From assembly GCF_003097315.1 (NCBI RefSeq), contig NZ_QDDL01000010.1, positions 105,969-147,014 on the forward strand: DNA of 41,046 nucleotides, read 5' to 3'. A program made the translations under genes and the position numbers. Within the stretch, counting starts at the first letter, position 1, and every line of letters starts with the position of its first letter. Source of the stretch: Pelagibaculum spongiae (lineage in GTDB: Bacteria > Pseudomonadota > Gammaproteobacteria > Enterobacterales > Pelagibaculaceae). The notes beneath the pieces were generated by a model, which was not told the DNA's origin, did no database searches, and saw nothing but the letters and a program-made list of their open reading frames with translations. Positions 15,982-24,752 of this stretch are shown piece by piece.

Positions 15982-16284
15982 ATTCAAGCTATCCTCAATA
16001 AATGCCATAAATTCAAATCTTCTGTTTATCGAAACGCTCGTATGCTCGAAAAAGGTGTTCGTCAGATCATCGAGGTAGATATCGTTCCTAGAGCCAACAG
16101 CAAGCCTGTTTGCAGTGACTGTAATCGATCTGCTGCTCGAGATATTCGACGCTTTGAATTTATTCCCATATGGTTTTTTTCAGTGTTTTTTTGCTACCAA
16201 ATGCGCCGCGTTAATTGCCGCCAATGTGGTATCAAAAGCTGGGCCAACTATTCACCAAAGAACATTGGTTCAGCTGAAATCTAA
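15976..16284 (+). pseudogene. ISL3-family transposase, N-terminal fragment
   Basis: 102 codons remain of a protein normally near 400-550 residues. It starts MLIQAILNKCHKFKSSVYR, typical of ISL3 transposases. The zinc-ribbon cysteines are kept: CSDCNR near residue 46 and CRQCGIK near 81, with FEFIPIWFFSVFF and MRRVN between. After CGIK the sequence stops looking like the family, and the frame ends at a stop 15 codons later. The DDE catalytic domain is missing, so the fragment cannot transpose. Confidence 0.85.
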
Positions 16285-16285
16285 A

Positions 16286-16311
16286 CGAGTCAGGATCTAA
16301 CTCCTGACTCG
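16286..16311 (-). terminator. Hairpin ending the aapJQMP operon
   Basis: Perfect 10-bp stem CGAGTCAGGA / TCCTGACTCG with a 6-base loop, 13 bases after the aapP stop. On the minus strand it is followed by TTTAGATTT, a short T-rich tail. Confidence 0.75.
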
Positions 16312-16323
16312 AAAAAGTTAAAA

Positions 16324-17067
16324 TTAATGCGCCAATATCTGACTCAAAAATAACTTAGTACGATCTGACTGGGGATTATCAAAGAATTCATGGGGCTCAT
16401 TTTCTTCAATGATTTCACCTTCATCCATAAAGATCACTCGATCAGCAACCGTTTTTGCAAAACCCATTTCGTGGGTTACACAAATCATGGTCATGCCTTC
16501 TTTGGCCAGTTCAACCATTACATCAAGCACTTCCTTGATCATTTCCGGATCGAGTGCTGAAGTGGGCTCATCAAATAACATAATCCGTGGATTCATGCAC
16601 AGGCTTCTAGCAATCGCGACTCGCTGCTGCTGGCCACCAGACATTTGCCCAGGATATTTATGAGAATGCTCTTTTATTTGCACTCGATCCAGATATTCTA
16701 GCGCCATTTTTTCGGCTTCATCTTTAGGCATTTTCTTTACCCAAATCGGTGCCAATGTGCAGTTCTCTAGCACGGTTAAATGCGGAAACAAATTAAAGTG
16801 CTGGAACACCATGCCCGTTTCCTGGCGAACCTGATCAATATTTTTCAGGTCGTCATTCAAGGTAATGCCATCAACAATAATGTCGCCTTCCTGATGCACC
16901 TCCAAACGGTTAATGCAGCGAATTAATGTCGATTTTCCTGAACCAGAAGGCCCACAAATAACAATTTTTTCGCCACGTTTTACCGTCAGATCGATATCAT
17001 GCAATACATGGAACTGTCCGTACCATTTATTGAGTTTATTTATTTCAATTACCGGTGATTCAGACAT
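16324..17067 (-). CDS. aapP: Amino-acid ABC importer ATPase AapP
   Basis: Cytoplasmic ATPase (247 residues) of a polar amino-acid uptake system. Walker [10 protein letters not shown] is at 39-47, Q-loop [15 protein letters not shown] follows, then signature [15 protein letters not shown], Walker [15 protein letters not shown] and switch histidine in [10 protein letters not shown]. These are the usual GlnQ/AapP features and the length is normal. It begins two bases after the aapM stop and is the last gene of the operon. Assignment to Aap rather than a GlnQ system rests on the long permeases upstream. Confidence 0.93.
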   Translation of the reverse strand: MSESPVIEINKLNKWYGQFHVLHDIDLTVKRGEKIVICGPSGSGKSTLIRCINRLEVHQEGDIIVDGITLNDDLKNIDQVRQETGMVFQHFNLFPHLTVLENCTLAPIWVKKMPKDEAEKMALEYLDRVQIKEHSHKYPGQMSGGQQQRVAIARSLCMNPRIMLFDEPTSALDPEMIKEVLDVMVELAKEGMTMICVTHEMGFAKTVADRVIFMDEGEIIEENEPHEFFDNPQSDRTKLFLSQILAH

Positions 17068-17069
17068 AA

Positions 17070-18164
17070 TTAACTCCGCATTTCGTGGTCTAGTTTGCGT
17101 TCCAGATTGCGGCTATATAGCGACATGCCATAACAGAAAATCCAGAATACAAACGCGGCGAACAGATAACCTTCGGTGGCATAACCCAACCACTTTGGAT
17201 CATTCAGCGCCGCTTGAACAATCGCCAGTAAATCAAATAAACCGATGATCAATACCAAACTGGTATCTTTAAAGAGCTCATTGACGGTATTTACAATGCC
17301 TGGAATAACCAGTTTCAAAGCTTGAGGCATAATGACTAACGCCATCATTCTCCAATAACCCAAGCCGAGCGCTTGAGCGGCTTCATACTGCCCTTTGGGT
17401 ATCGCTTGCAAACCACCACGAACTACTTCAGCAATATAGGCTGACTGGAAAAAAGTAATTCCGATCAATGCTCTTAATAACTTATCCATTTCCACTTCAC
17501 TGGAAACAAATAACGGAAACATAACCGATGCCATAAACAGCACAGTAATTAATGGAACACCTCGCCAAATCTCAATCATCATCACACTGAAAGTGCGAAT
17601 TAGTGGCATTTCAGATCGCCGGCCCAAGGCCAATAAAATCCCCAGCGGCAAGGCTGCAACAATACCAACCGATGCTAGGATTAATGTCAGCATTAATCCC
17701 CCCCACAAGTGAGTATCAACCGCGGGCAAATCATCTAGCAGTGGAACACCTTCAACACCACCACTTAACAAGAAAAAGCCAATAAATGGGAAGATAGCTA
17801 AAAATGTTAATGCGAATAAATGCCGAAAAGGTGTTTTTTCATAAAGCGCACCGATCAATAAAACAATACTGATAGCAAACATCAAGTTTACCCGCCAGCG
17901 CTCACCTTCGGGATAAAATCCATAGATAAACTGATCAAGGCGACTCGTCACAAACACCCAACAAGCACCATCACTAGTACAATCTTCTCGACTAGTACCA
18001 AACCAATCAGCCGAAAAGAAAGCCCAGTCTAATATCGGCGGTAAAAACCATAATAAAAGGGAAGCAACAACAATAGTTAAAACACTATTGCCTACTGAAG
18101 AAAATAAATTTTCTCTTAACCAGAGAACAGCGCCTCTGTTTCCCACCGGTGGTTTTCTTGACAT
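17070..18164 (-). CDS. aapM: Amino-acid ABC importer permease AapM
   Basis: Inner-membrane subunit, 364 residues, longer than the roughly 220-residue His/Gln permeases and typical of AapM. The N-terminal part holds extra membrane segments and a periplasmic section with two Cys ([15 protein letters not shown]). The C-terminal half is the HisM-like domain with the EAA-type motif [24 protein letters not shown]. The ATG at 18164 lies one base after the aapQ stop and follows a GGTGGAGAGA Shine-Dalgarno, so it is preferred to the in-frame start at 18185. It pairs with AapQ as a heterodimer. Confidence 0.92.
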   Translation of the reverse strand: MSRKPPVGNRGAVLWLRENLFSSVGNSVLTIVVASLLLWFLPPILDWAFFSADWFGTSREDCTSDGACWVFVTSRLDQFIYGFYPEGERWRVNLMFAISIVLLIGALYEKTPFRHLFALTFLAIFPFIGFFLLSGGVEGVPLLDDLPAVDTHLWGGLMLTLILASVGIVAALPLGILLALGRRSEMPLIRTFSVMMIEIWRGVPLITVLFMASVMFPLFVSSEVEMDKLLRALIGITFFQSAYIAEVVRGGLQAIPKGQYEAAQALGLGYWRMMALVIMPQALKLVIPGIVNTVNELFKDTSLVLIIGLFDLLAIVQAALNDPKWLGYATEGYLFAAFVFWIFCYGMSLYSRNLERKLDHEMRS

Positions 18165-18165
18165 A

Positions 18166-19317
18166 TTATCTCTCCACCAGTGCAACCTTGCGGTTGTACA
18201 TATTCATTAGAACAGAAACGATTAAACTGGTCGTTAAATACACGCCCATCGTCATAAAAATGATTTCTACCGCCTGACCTGTCTGATTCAGCGTGGTTCC
18301 GGCAAATACACTGACCAGATCCGGATAGCCAATAGCAGTTGCCAAAGAAGAGTTTTTAATCAAGTTCATATATTGACTGGAAAGCGGCGGGATAATTACT
18401 CGCATTGCTTGAGGAATCACCACCAAACGTAATATTTGCCAGTTATGAAGCCCCAAAGCACTCGCGGCTTCAGTTTGTCCCTTATCAACTGCCTGAATAC
18501 CCGAACGGACAATTTCAGCAATATAAGTTGCGGTATAAACCGTTAGTGCCAGTGCCAAAGCACCTAATTCAGGAATGATCGTAATACCACCTTGGAAATT
18601 AAAACCTTGCAGTTTGGCAATTTCCCAATCAAATGGCATGCCGGTCATAACGAGTGCAATAGCAGGAAGACCAAGCGCTGCAGCAATCCAAACTCGAACG
18701 CCAGGTAATTGCTTGCCGGTATCATTTTGAACTTTATTTGCATGTCGCTTATAAAAATAACCAGCAACCAGCCCCACTGCCAAAGCAATCCAAACCCAAC
18801 CAAAACCCGGATTTTGAATAATTGAAGGCAAATAAAGGCCACGAACATTCAAAAAGAATACTTCGCCCAGAGACATACTTTGTCTTGGCCCAGGAAGCGC
18901 TTGCAACACTGCAAAATACCAAAAGAATATTTGTAGTAGCAGCGGAATATTTCGGAATATTTCGATATAGACACTAGCTAGCTTTTGCACTAACCAGTTA
19001 GAAGAGAGTCGTGCAATACCTACTAGGAAACCCAATAAGGTCGCACAGATTACGCCAATAAAAGAAACTAAAAGCGTATTCAGCAAACCTACTAAGAAAG
19101 TTCTACCAAAGGTATAGGATTCATCAAAAGGAATTAACGTCTGTAGTATTGCAAAACCAGCCTCTTCATTTAAGAAGCGAAAGCCGGTGGTAATACCCCG
19201 AGACTCCAGATTGGTAATAGTATTGTCATAAATTGACCAACCAAACCAGACCACAGCAAGAAACAATACAACTTGCCAAATGATCCCCCGGACACGCGCG
19301 TCTCGCCACCACTTCAT
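18166..19317 (-). CDS. aapQ: Amino-acid ABC importer permease AapQ
   Basis: Inner-membrane permease of 383 residues, matching AapQ of the general L-amino-acid system. It has a first membrane segment near 10-28 and the family ITTGFRFLNEEAGF segment. FLVGLLNTLLVSFIGVICAT opens the transport domain, and the coupling motif TEAASALGLHNWQILRLVVIPQAM is present. The start at 19317 follows a GACGGAGGC Shine-Dalgarno; an upstream frame extension to 19383 lacks one. The gene ends one base before the aapM start. Confidence 0.92.
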   Translation of the reverse strand: MKWWRDARVRGIIWQVVLFLAVVWFGWSIYDNTITNLESRGITTGFRFLNEEAGFAILQTLIPFDESYTFGRTFLVGLLNTLLVSFIGVICATLLGFLVGIARLSSNWLVQKLASVYIEIFRNIPLLLQIFFWYFAVLQALPGPRQSMSLGEVFFLNVRGLYLPSIIQNPGFGWVWIALAVGLVAGYFYKRHANKVQNDTGKQLPGVRVWIAAALGLPAIALVMTGMPFDWEIAKLQGFNFQGGITIIPELGALALALTVYTATYIAEIVRSGIQAVDKGQTEAASALGLHNWQILRLVVIPQAMRVIIPPLSSQYMNLIKNSSLATAIGYPDLVSVFAGTTLNQTGQAVEIIFMTMGVYLTTSLIVSVLMNMYNRKVALVER

Positions 19318-19413
19318 GGCATGCCTCCGTCGAAGATAAATAATGAAAGGATGCTGGCGAGCAAGCCCGCCAGCAAAATGCATTCAAACCGTTATCATTT
19401 GATAACTATGCAA

Positions 19414-20424
19414 TTAACGCAGAGGTGGCGCGTATTGAATACCGCCATCACTCCACAAACGGTTTACACCGCGAGAAATTTTCAGTGGGGAGCCTGCACC
19501 TACAGTTCTTTCAAATACTTCACCGTAGTTACCAACCTGCTTAACAATTTGATAAGCCCAGTCAGTTTTCAGACCTAATGCAGGAGAAACACCAGCAGCA
19601 TTCATGAAACGTTTAACTGCAGGGTTTTTGCTGTTTTTCTGGCTTTCAGCATTATTCTTGGTCAAACCCAATTCTTCAGCATTAATCATTGCGAACAATG
19701 ACCAGCGAGCAATGTTCAACCATTGATCGTCACCTTGACGAACGACTGGCCCTAGAGGTTCTTTAGAAATAATTTCTGGCAGAACTACTGCATTACCCGG
19801 ACGCTTGAGGCGAATACGCAGTGCATATAATTGTGATTGGTCAGAAGTCAGAACGTCACAACGACCAGATTCGTAACCTTTGACCGTTTGATCAGAAGTA
19901 TCGAAAGTAATCGCGGTGTACTTCATGTTATTCAAGCGGAAGTAATCAGCCAGATTCAGTTCAGTAGTTGTACCTGCCTGAATACAAACAGAGGCGCCAC
20001 TTAATTCCAAAGCACTTTTAACACCGAGGTTTTTATTTACCATAAAACCTTGGCCGTCATAGTAGTTAACACCAGCGAAGTTCAAACCCAGCGAAGTATC
20101 ACGGGTAATTGTCCAAGTCGTGTTGCGCGAAAGAACATCAATCTCGCCACTTTGCAGTGCCGTGAAACGCTCTTTTGCAGTTAGCGGGATAAATTTAACC
20201 TTGGTAGCATCACCTAAACTAGCAGCGGCCATGGAACGACAAATATCTACGTCGATACCACTCCAGCGGCCTTTGCTGTCAGGAGAAGAAAAACCGGGAA
20301 GACCAGTACTAACACCACAGTTCAGGCTGCCACGCGCCTTAACCTGTTCTAGAGTTGTATCGGCAAAGCTGGTTTGGCTGATTGCCAAAGTTAGTCCAGC
20401 AAGCAGCAAGCTTCTGACAGTCAT
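19414..20424 (-). CDS. aapJ: Periplasmic amino-acid-binding protein AapJ
   Basis: Binds L-amino acids in the periplasm and presents them to AapQM. The 336 residues start with a signal peptide (residues 1-21, ending TSFA). The SBP_bac_3 fold follows: LNCGVSTGLPGFSSPDSKG, WSGIDVDICRSMAAA, FTALQSGEIDVLSRNTTWT, and YESGRCDVLTSDQSQLYALR. The last two motifs are characteristic of the AapJ/BztA group. The start has an AGAAAGGA Shine-Dalgarno. It is the first gene of the operon; about 97 bases separate it from aapQ, room for a processing site or partial terminator, though no strong hairpin was seen. Confidence 0.94.
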   Translation of the reverse strand: MTVRSLLLAGLTLAISQTSFADTTLEQVKARGSLNCGVSTGLPGFSSPDSKGRWSGIDVDICRSMAAASLGDATKVKFIPLTAKERFTALQSGEIDVLSRNTTWTITRDTSLGLNFAGVNYYDGQGFMVNKNLGVKSALELSGASVCIQAGTTTELNLADYFRLNNMKYTAITFDTSDQTVKGYESGRCDVLTSDQSQLYALRIRLKRPGNAVVLPEIISKEPLGPVVRQGDDQWLNIARWSLFAMINAEELGLTKNNAESQKNSKNPAVKRFMNAAGVSPALGLKTDWAYQIVKQVGNYGEVFERTVGAGSPLKISRGVNRLWSDGGIQYAPPLR

Positions 20425-20751
20425 TGAGAAATATCCTTTCTGTTGTTTAGCTCAAAATTGAGTATGGCAACTAAGTACTAGTGCGCAAAAACTCAATAAA
20501 GTCTGTTTGTAGTGGTGCTTCCTAGACCACTTGAGCTATAGACTGAAATATTTTTTCTATAGATGCAATCATTAAGCAACAATTATGTTTATTAACGCTA
20601 CAAATAGCAGGTGTATGGCCTATTACTTCAATCAAACACTTCTAGTGAGTGATTAAATTTTAAACGGCAAATCGCACTCATAAAAAAACCGCTTGAGGCG
20701 TTAAATCCTCAAGCGGTTTTAATGACTTAGCTATTGAATAAGAAAATTCAA
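20425..20751. other. Intergenic region between aapJ and the peptide importer operon
   Basis: Contains the aap promoter region on the minus strand (TATAGA near 20555 could be a -10, but its -35 is poor) and the terminator of the upstream peptide importer at 20682-20720. No gene recognised. Confidence 0.5.
20682..20720 (-). terminator. Terminator of the peptide ABC importer operon
   Basis: Perfect 14-bp stem AAAACCGCTTGAGG / CCTCAAGCGGTTTT with an 8-base loop. On the minus strand a T run follows. It lies 31 bases after the stop of the ATPase gene and separates this operon from aap. Confidence 0.93.
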
Positions 20752-22383
20752 TCAAGCAGCGTTGATTTCAATCTTTGGTGCAGCCGCTAAAAGTTGACGG
20801 GTATACGCATGTTGCGGATTGGTCATCAAACTTTCAGTGTTACCTTGCTCAACAATTTCACCGTTTTTCATCACTGCAACCCGATGTGCCAAGTGCGGGA
20901 TAATCGACAGGTCATGGGTAATGAACAGATAAGAAACGCCCAGCTCATCTTGCAGCTCTCGCAGTAAATCCAGTACTTGCCCACGAATAGACACGTCTAG
21001 CGCTGAAGTCGGCTCATCACAAATAATCAACTTTGGATTAACCGACAAAGCTCTGGCAATTGCAATTCGCTGGCGCTGACCACCAGAAAACTCATGCGGG
21101 AAACGGTCCAAATGTTCTGGCTCCATTCCGACCCGTTTGAGTAATCTTTGCATGGTTGCTTCGCGTTTTTTACGATCCTTCTCAACATCCAGACTTAACA
21201 TGCCTTCTTCAATGATTTCACGAATGCTCATTCGCGGATTCATCGACGAGAAGGGGTCTTGGAAGATTACTTGAATGTCTTTTCGATACGGCATAAAAGC
21301 ATCACGTTCTAAATCGCTAATCTTTTTACCGTTGAATTCAACTGCACCGCGGTAAATTGGATTCAAACGCAAAATTGCCATGCCAGTGGTTGACTTACCT
21401 GAGCCAGACTCACCCACCAAGGCTAAAGTCTCTGCCCTACCAATTTCAAAGCTAATGCCGTCAACCGCTTTAGTGTGGCCAACTGTGCGCTGAAAAATTC
21501 CTTTCTTTTGCGGGAACCAAACACATAAGTCATCAACTTTTAATACGGTTTCAGGCTTTTCAATGCTGAGGAAGTCATTTCCTTTCGGCAGTGAATTGAT
21601 TAACCGTTTGCTGTATTCATGGCGAGGATTGGCAAAAAACTCATCTCGAGTTGCCTGCTCCAGAATCTCACCGAATTGCATTACTGCAATTCGATCGGCC
21701 ATTTCTGCCACCACACCCATATCGTGTGTAATTAACAACACACTTAGATTGCGGGTTTTGCACAGCTTATTTAATAGTTCCAGCACCTGCTTTTGAATGG
21801 TTACATCCAATGCAGTAGTAGGTTCATCGGCAACTAATAGCTGTGGCTCACAAGCCAGCGCCATTGCAATCATCACACGTTGCTTTTGACCACCAGAAAG
21901 CTGGTGTGGATACCACTTCAAGCGTTCTTTTGGATCAGGAATACCCACTTCTTCCAACAGCTCAACCAAACGAGGCTGTGCTCTAGAACCGCTCAAATCT
22001 TGGTGAAGTTTTAATACTTCTCCCAGCTGCTCACCAACCGTTTGCACTGGGTTAAGTGAGGTTTGTGGCTCTTGGAAGATCATGGCGACCTTGGCACCGC
22101 GCACCTGATTCATTTCCAATTCAGTCAACTGGAAAAGATCGTCACCATTTAAGCGAATATCACCTTTAGAAATAGTTAAGGCATCTGGCAATAGCCGCAT
22201 CATCGACATAGATGTTAGCGATTTGCCAGAACCTGACTCACCGACCAAAGCAAAAATTTCGCCCTTGGCAATTTCAAAGTCGATACCTTTAACCAGAGGA
22301 ATACCGCTGGATTTAATCGACACTTCGAGGTTACGCACCTCTAACACTTTTGGTTCTAGTGGTGTTTGTTTATTGGTCGACAT
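20752..22383 (-). CDS. Peptide ABC importer ATPase with two nucleotide-binding domains (YejF-like)
   Basis: Cytoplasmic ATPase of 543 residues, a fusion of OppD- and OppF-like domains as in YejF. The first domain has Walker A ALVGESGSGKSLTSM near 50, FQEPQTSLNPVQTVGEQ, signature LSGGQKQRV and Walker B LLVADEPTTALDV. The second has ALVGESGSGKSTTGM, FQDPFSSMNPRMSI, FSGGQRQRIAIARAL and [13 protein letters not shown]. Both halves are complete. The start is two bases after the stop of the permease gene at 22386-23774. It is the last gene of a four-gene operon and is followed by a strong terminator. Confidence 0.93.
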   Translation of the reverse strand: MSTNKQTPLEPKVLEVRNLEVSIKSSGIPLVKGIDFEIAKGEIFALVGESGSGKSLTSMSMMRLLPDALTISKGDIRLNGDDLFQLTELEMNQVRGAKVAMIFQEPQTSLNPVQTVGEQLGEVLKLHQDLSGSRAQPRLVELLEEVGIPDPKERLKWYPHQLSGGQKQRVMIAMALACEPQLLVADEPTTALDVTIQKQVLELLNKLCKTRNLSVLLITHDMGVVAEMADRIAVMQFGEILEQATRDEFFANPRHEYSKRLINSLPKGNDFLSIEKPETVLKVDDLCVWFPQKKGIFQRTVGHTKAVDGISFEIGRAETLALVGESGSGKSTTGMAILRLNPIYRGAVEFNGKKISDLERDAFMPYRKDIQVIFQDPFSSMNPRMSIREIIEEGMLSLDVEKDRKKREATMQRLLKRVGMEPEHLDRFPHEFSGGQRQRIAIARALSVNPKLIICDEPTSALDVSIRGQVLDLLRELQDELGVSYLFITHDLSIIPHLAHRVAVMKNGEIVEQGNTESLMTNPQHAYTRQLLAAAPKIEINAA

Positions 22384-22385
22384 CT

Positions 22386-23774
22386 CTAGCTCTCTCCTTT
22401 GGCTGATCTAGGGTCAAAGGCTTCGCGGACTTCATCCGAGAACAAGTTAGCTGCAAGCACCAGAGTAAACATCATAATAAATGCTGCTGTCACCGACCAC
22501 CACACAGCAGGGTCACGGGACAATTCAGAACGTGCACCATTAATCATATTGCCCCAGCTCACCATACTTGGGTCGACACCGACGCCAATATAAGCCAGTA
22601 CTGCCTCTGCCAAAACAAAGGCTGAAAAATCAAGCACTAAGGCAATCAGGATAATATGGGTAATGTTCGGCAAGATGTGCTTACCGATAACCCGCATATG
22701 GCTCACGCCAAATGCATGGGCAGCTTGCACATAATCTAGCTGGCTGACTTTTAAGGTTTCAGCACGCAGCAAGCGACATAGAGTCGTCCAGCTGGTCATG
22801 CCCAAAATTCCACACAGTGCGAGGAATTTAAAGTCAGCACGTTCCAAGGTTAATTCGAAAAGATCCGGATTATTAGCGATATAAACATCGATTAATAATA
22901 CCGAAGCTGCAATTAACAGAATGCTTGGAATAGAACTCAAGGTGGTATAAACGTATTGGATCAAATCATCAATCCAGCCCTTGAAGTAACCTGCGCTAAT
23001 CCCTAAGAAGATCGCAATCGGCAACGTCAGAATAGTCGCCAAGGTACCAATTAAAACACCGGTACGAATTGCTTTAATGCTGGTGTACAACACATCTTGG
23101 CCGACTTTATCGGTACCCAAAATATGGTAGTAATTTCCCAACTGAAGCACAACAGCAATAATGCAGCAGATAACCGCCAATGTAATATAAGCGGTTGCCC
23201 ATGGAATATCGGCTAACTTTTCATCACCCGGTACTTTCGTTTTTCGACGCCAAAAAATATGTCCAGCCACAAGCAACGCTGCAGCAGCTAAACCTTTCAA
23301 TAAACCAAAAACCAACTTCATTGAAATATCGGCAACTTTTTCTGACTCATCCGCCAGATGGGTACCTGCACTTTGTAACCGTGGATAATCACGGTAAATA
23401 CGGCCTTGTTCATCTTCCAAATTTTCTTTAGAAAACGAATAGATCGCAAAAGGTGCTGAATAGGTTTTTTCATTCATGGATTTTAAATCATCCAGAGCTA
23501 CATCTAACAAGCTGTGAACTTCACTGCTATAAGACGTTTCTGTTGATTTTTCCACGTTATCCAATGCATATCTAAAATGCACTGAATCTAACAAGGCGAC
23601 TGAAACATAAGTGCAGATAATAATAAATGCAGCGATGCCTACTTTTGAGCTGAACACTCTACGCCAGCGCTTTTTAGCTTGTGGGTTTTTGCTAATTTGA
23701 CGCAAAAACAAGCCAACAGAAGCGACTAGGATAAAAATTAAAATGTCGCTCCAGAGCAATAAAGGTTTGATCAT
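22386..23774 (-). CDS. Peptide ABC importer permease, OppC type with a long N-terminal extension
   Basis: Inner-membrane permease of 462 residues. The core (from about 215) is standard OppC/YejE: HILGTDKVGQDVL at 218-229, IFLGISAGYFKGWIDD, a VYTTLSSIPSILLI segment, and coupling motif YVQAAHAFGVSHMRVIGKHILPN. In ordinary OppC the GTDxxGxD motif lies near residue 80-100; here it is at 220. The extra part contains membrane segments near 8-25, 46-64, 155-175 and 193-212. Between them is a hydrophilic, acidic stretch (about 66-150), probably periplasmic. The gene overlaps the preceding permease gene by 4 bases. Confidence 0.9.
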   Translation of the reverse strand: MIKPLLLWSDILIFILVASVGLFLRQISKNPQAKKRWRRVFSSKVGIAAFIIICTYVSVALLDSVHFRYALDNVEKSTETSYSSEVHSLLDVALDDLKSMNEKTYSAPFAIYSFSKENLEDEQGRIYRDYPRLQSAGTHLADESEKVADISMKLVFGLLKGLAAAALLVAGHIFWRRKTKVPGDEKLADIPWATAYITLAVICCIIAVVLQLGNYYHILGTDKVGQDVLYTSIKAIRTGVLIGTLATILTLPIAIFLGISAGYFKGWIDDLIQYVYTTLSSIPSILLIAASVLLIDVYIANNPDLFELTLERADFKFLALCGILGMTSWTTLCRLLRAETLKVSQLDYVQAAHAFGVSHMRVIGKHILPNITHIILIALVLDFSAFVLAEAVLAYIGVGVDPSMVSWGNMINGARSELSRDPAVWWSVTAAFIMMFTLVLAANLFSDEVREAFDPRSAKGES

Positions 23775-24748
23775 GACAGTCTTACCCTCGGATCGACCAA
23801 TGTGTATGAAATATCTGTCAGCAATAAACCGATGATATAAAGCACAGAGCCCAGGAATACCATTGAACGTACAATTGCAAAATCCTGAGACTTAATAGCA
23901 TCAATGGTGTAACCACCTAGCCCTGGAATACCAAAGAAAGATTCCATTAATAGGCTGCCCATAAATAGGCTAGGAATAATCACCACCACACTGGTCAAAA
24001 TCGGAATCATGCCATTTGGCAACAAGTGTTTGAATAGAACACCGACTTCAGATACACCCTTGGCACGAGCGGTTCTGATGTAATCACGAGTAGATTCTTC
24101 AACAAAAATGGTTCGATACAAACGGGTACCAGCACCCATTCCTGCAATCACACCAATAATCACCGGAAGAATTAAAAATCGAACTGCATCTGGTCCGGGG
24201 ATAAATCCAGAAATAGGCACCAAATGCCACATTTTTCCGAAGAAAAACTGGCCACCGATAATATAGAAAACTGCCGATATCGATAACATTGCGACACATA
24301 ACGTCATTGCGGCCAGCTCAAATAAACTAGCCCGGAACATGGTCACGATTAATGCAAAACAAATGTTCACCATAATGCCGATGGCAAAAGTGGGAATTTG
24401 TAACGCTAAGCTTGGCCACATCCGCTCTCGAATTTCTCCACCAATCGAACGCCCTTCATCTGATTTACCAAAATCAAATGCAATCAATCGAACCGATTTA
24501 TCAAAGAAAACGGTATCGGTAACTGTTTCTAGGCCACCTTTTTCGCTGTTGATGAATAATGGCTTGTCATAGCCACGTTGCTCTTTCCATGAATTAATTG
24601 CTTCTTGGGTGATGTGCTTATCACCCAGTTGAGCGCGCGCCATTTGATCCGGGGTATTGACCACGAAAAACAGCGCAAAAGTAATGATGTTTACACCTAA
24701 CAAAATCGGAATGGCGTATAACAGTCGACGAATAATATAGGCCAGCAT
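23771..24748 (-). CDS. Peptide ABC importer permease, OppB type
   Basis: Inner-membrane permease of 325 residues starting MLAYIIRRLLYAIPILLGVNI, the usual OppB/DppB opening. A periplasmic stretch (about 33-110) is followed by FDFGKSDEGRSIGGEIRERMWPSLAL, a common substrate-side motif. The coupling loop is YIRTARAKGVSEVGVLFKHLLPNGMIP, and MESFFGIPGLGGYTIDAI is near the end. The Shine-Dalgarno GGAGGATAAA lies across the stop of the binding-protein gene, four bases upstream, indicating coupled translation. Confidence 0.93.
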   Translation of the reverse strand: MLAYIIRRLLYAIPILLGVNIITFALFFVVNTPDQMARAQLGDKHITQEAINSWKEQRGYDKPLFINSEKGGLETVTDTVFFDKSVRLIAFDFGKSDEGRSIGGEIRERMWPSLALQIPTFAIGIMVNICFALIVTMFRASLFELAAMTLCVAMLSISAVFYIIGGQFFFGKMWHLVPISGFIPGPDAVRFLILPVIIGVIAGMGAGTRLYRTIFVEESTRDYIRTARAKGVSEVGVLFKHLLPNGMIPILTSVVVIIPSLFMGSLLMESFFGIPGLGGYTIDAIKSQDFAIVRSMVFLGSVLYIIGLLLTDISYTLVDPRVRLS

Positions 24749-24752
24749 GTTT

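Larger units (their letters stand above)
15871..16284 (+). mobile_element. Truncated ISL3-type insertion sequence, left end only
   Basis: A left end resembling ISL3 termini (GGCTCTTTCGCAAAATCAG at 15871) is followed 105 bases later by the first part of a transposase. No matching right terminal repeat was found before the aap operon. The element is therefore a non-autonomous relic, deleted at about 16230-16285. Confidence 0.75.

Noticed and set aside
20425-20600. Riboswitch or leader peptide upstream of aapJ
   Set aside because: No conserved aptamer core, no tandem pairing pattern and no short leader open frame with repeated codons were seen.
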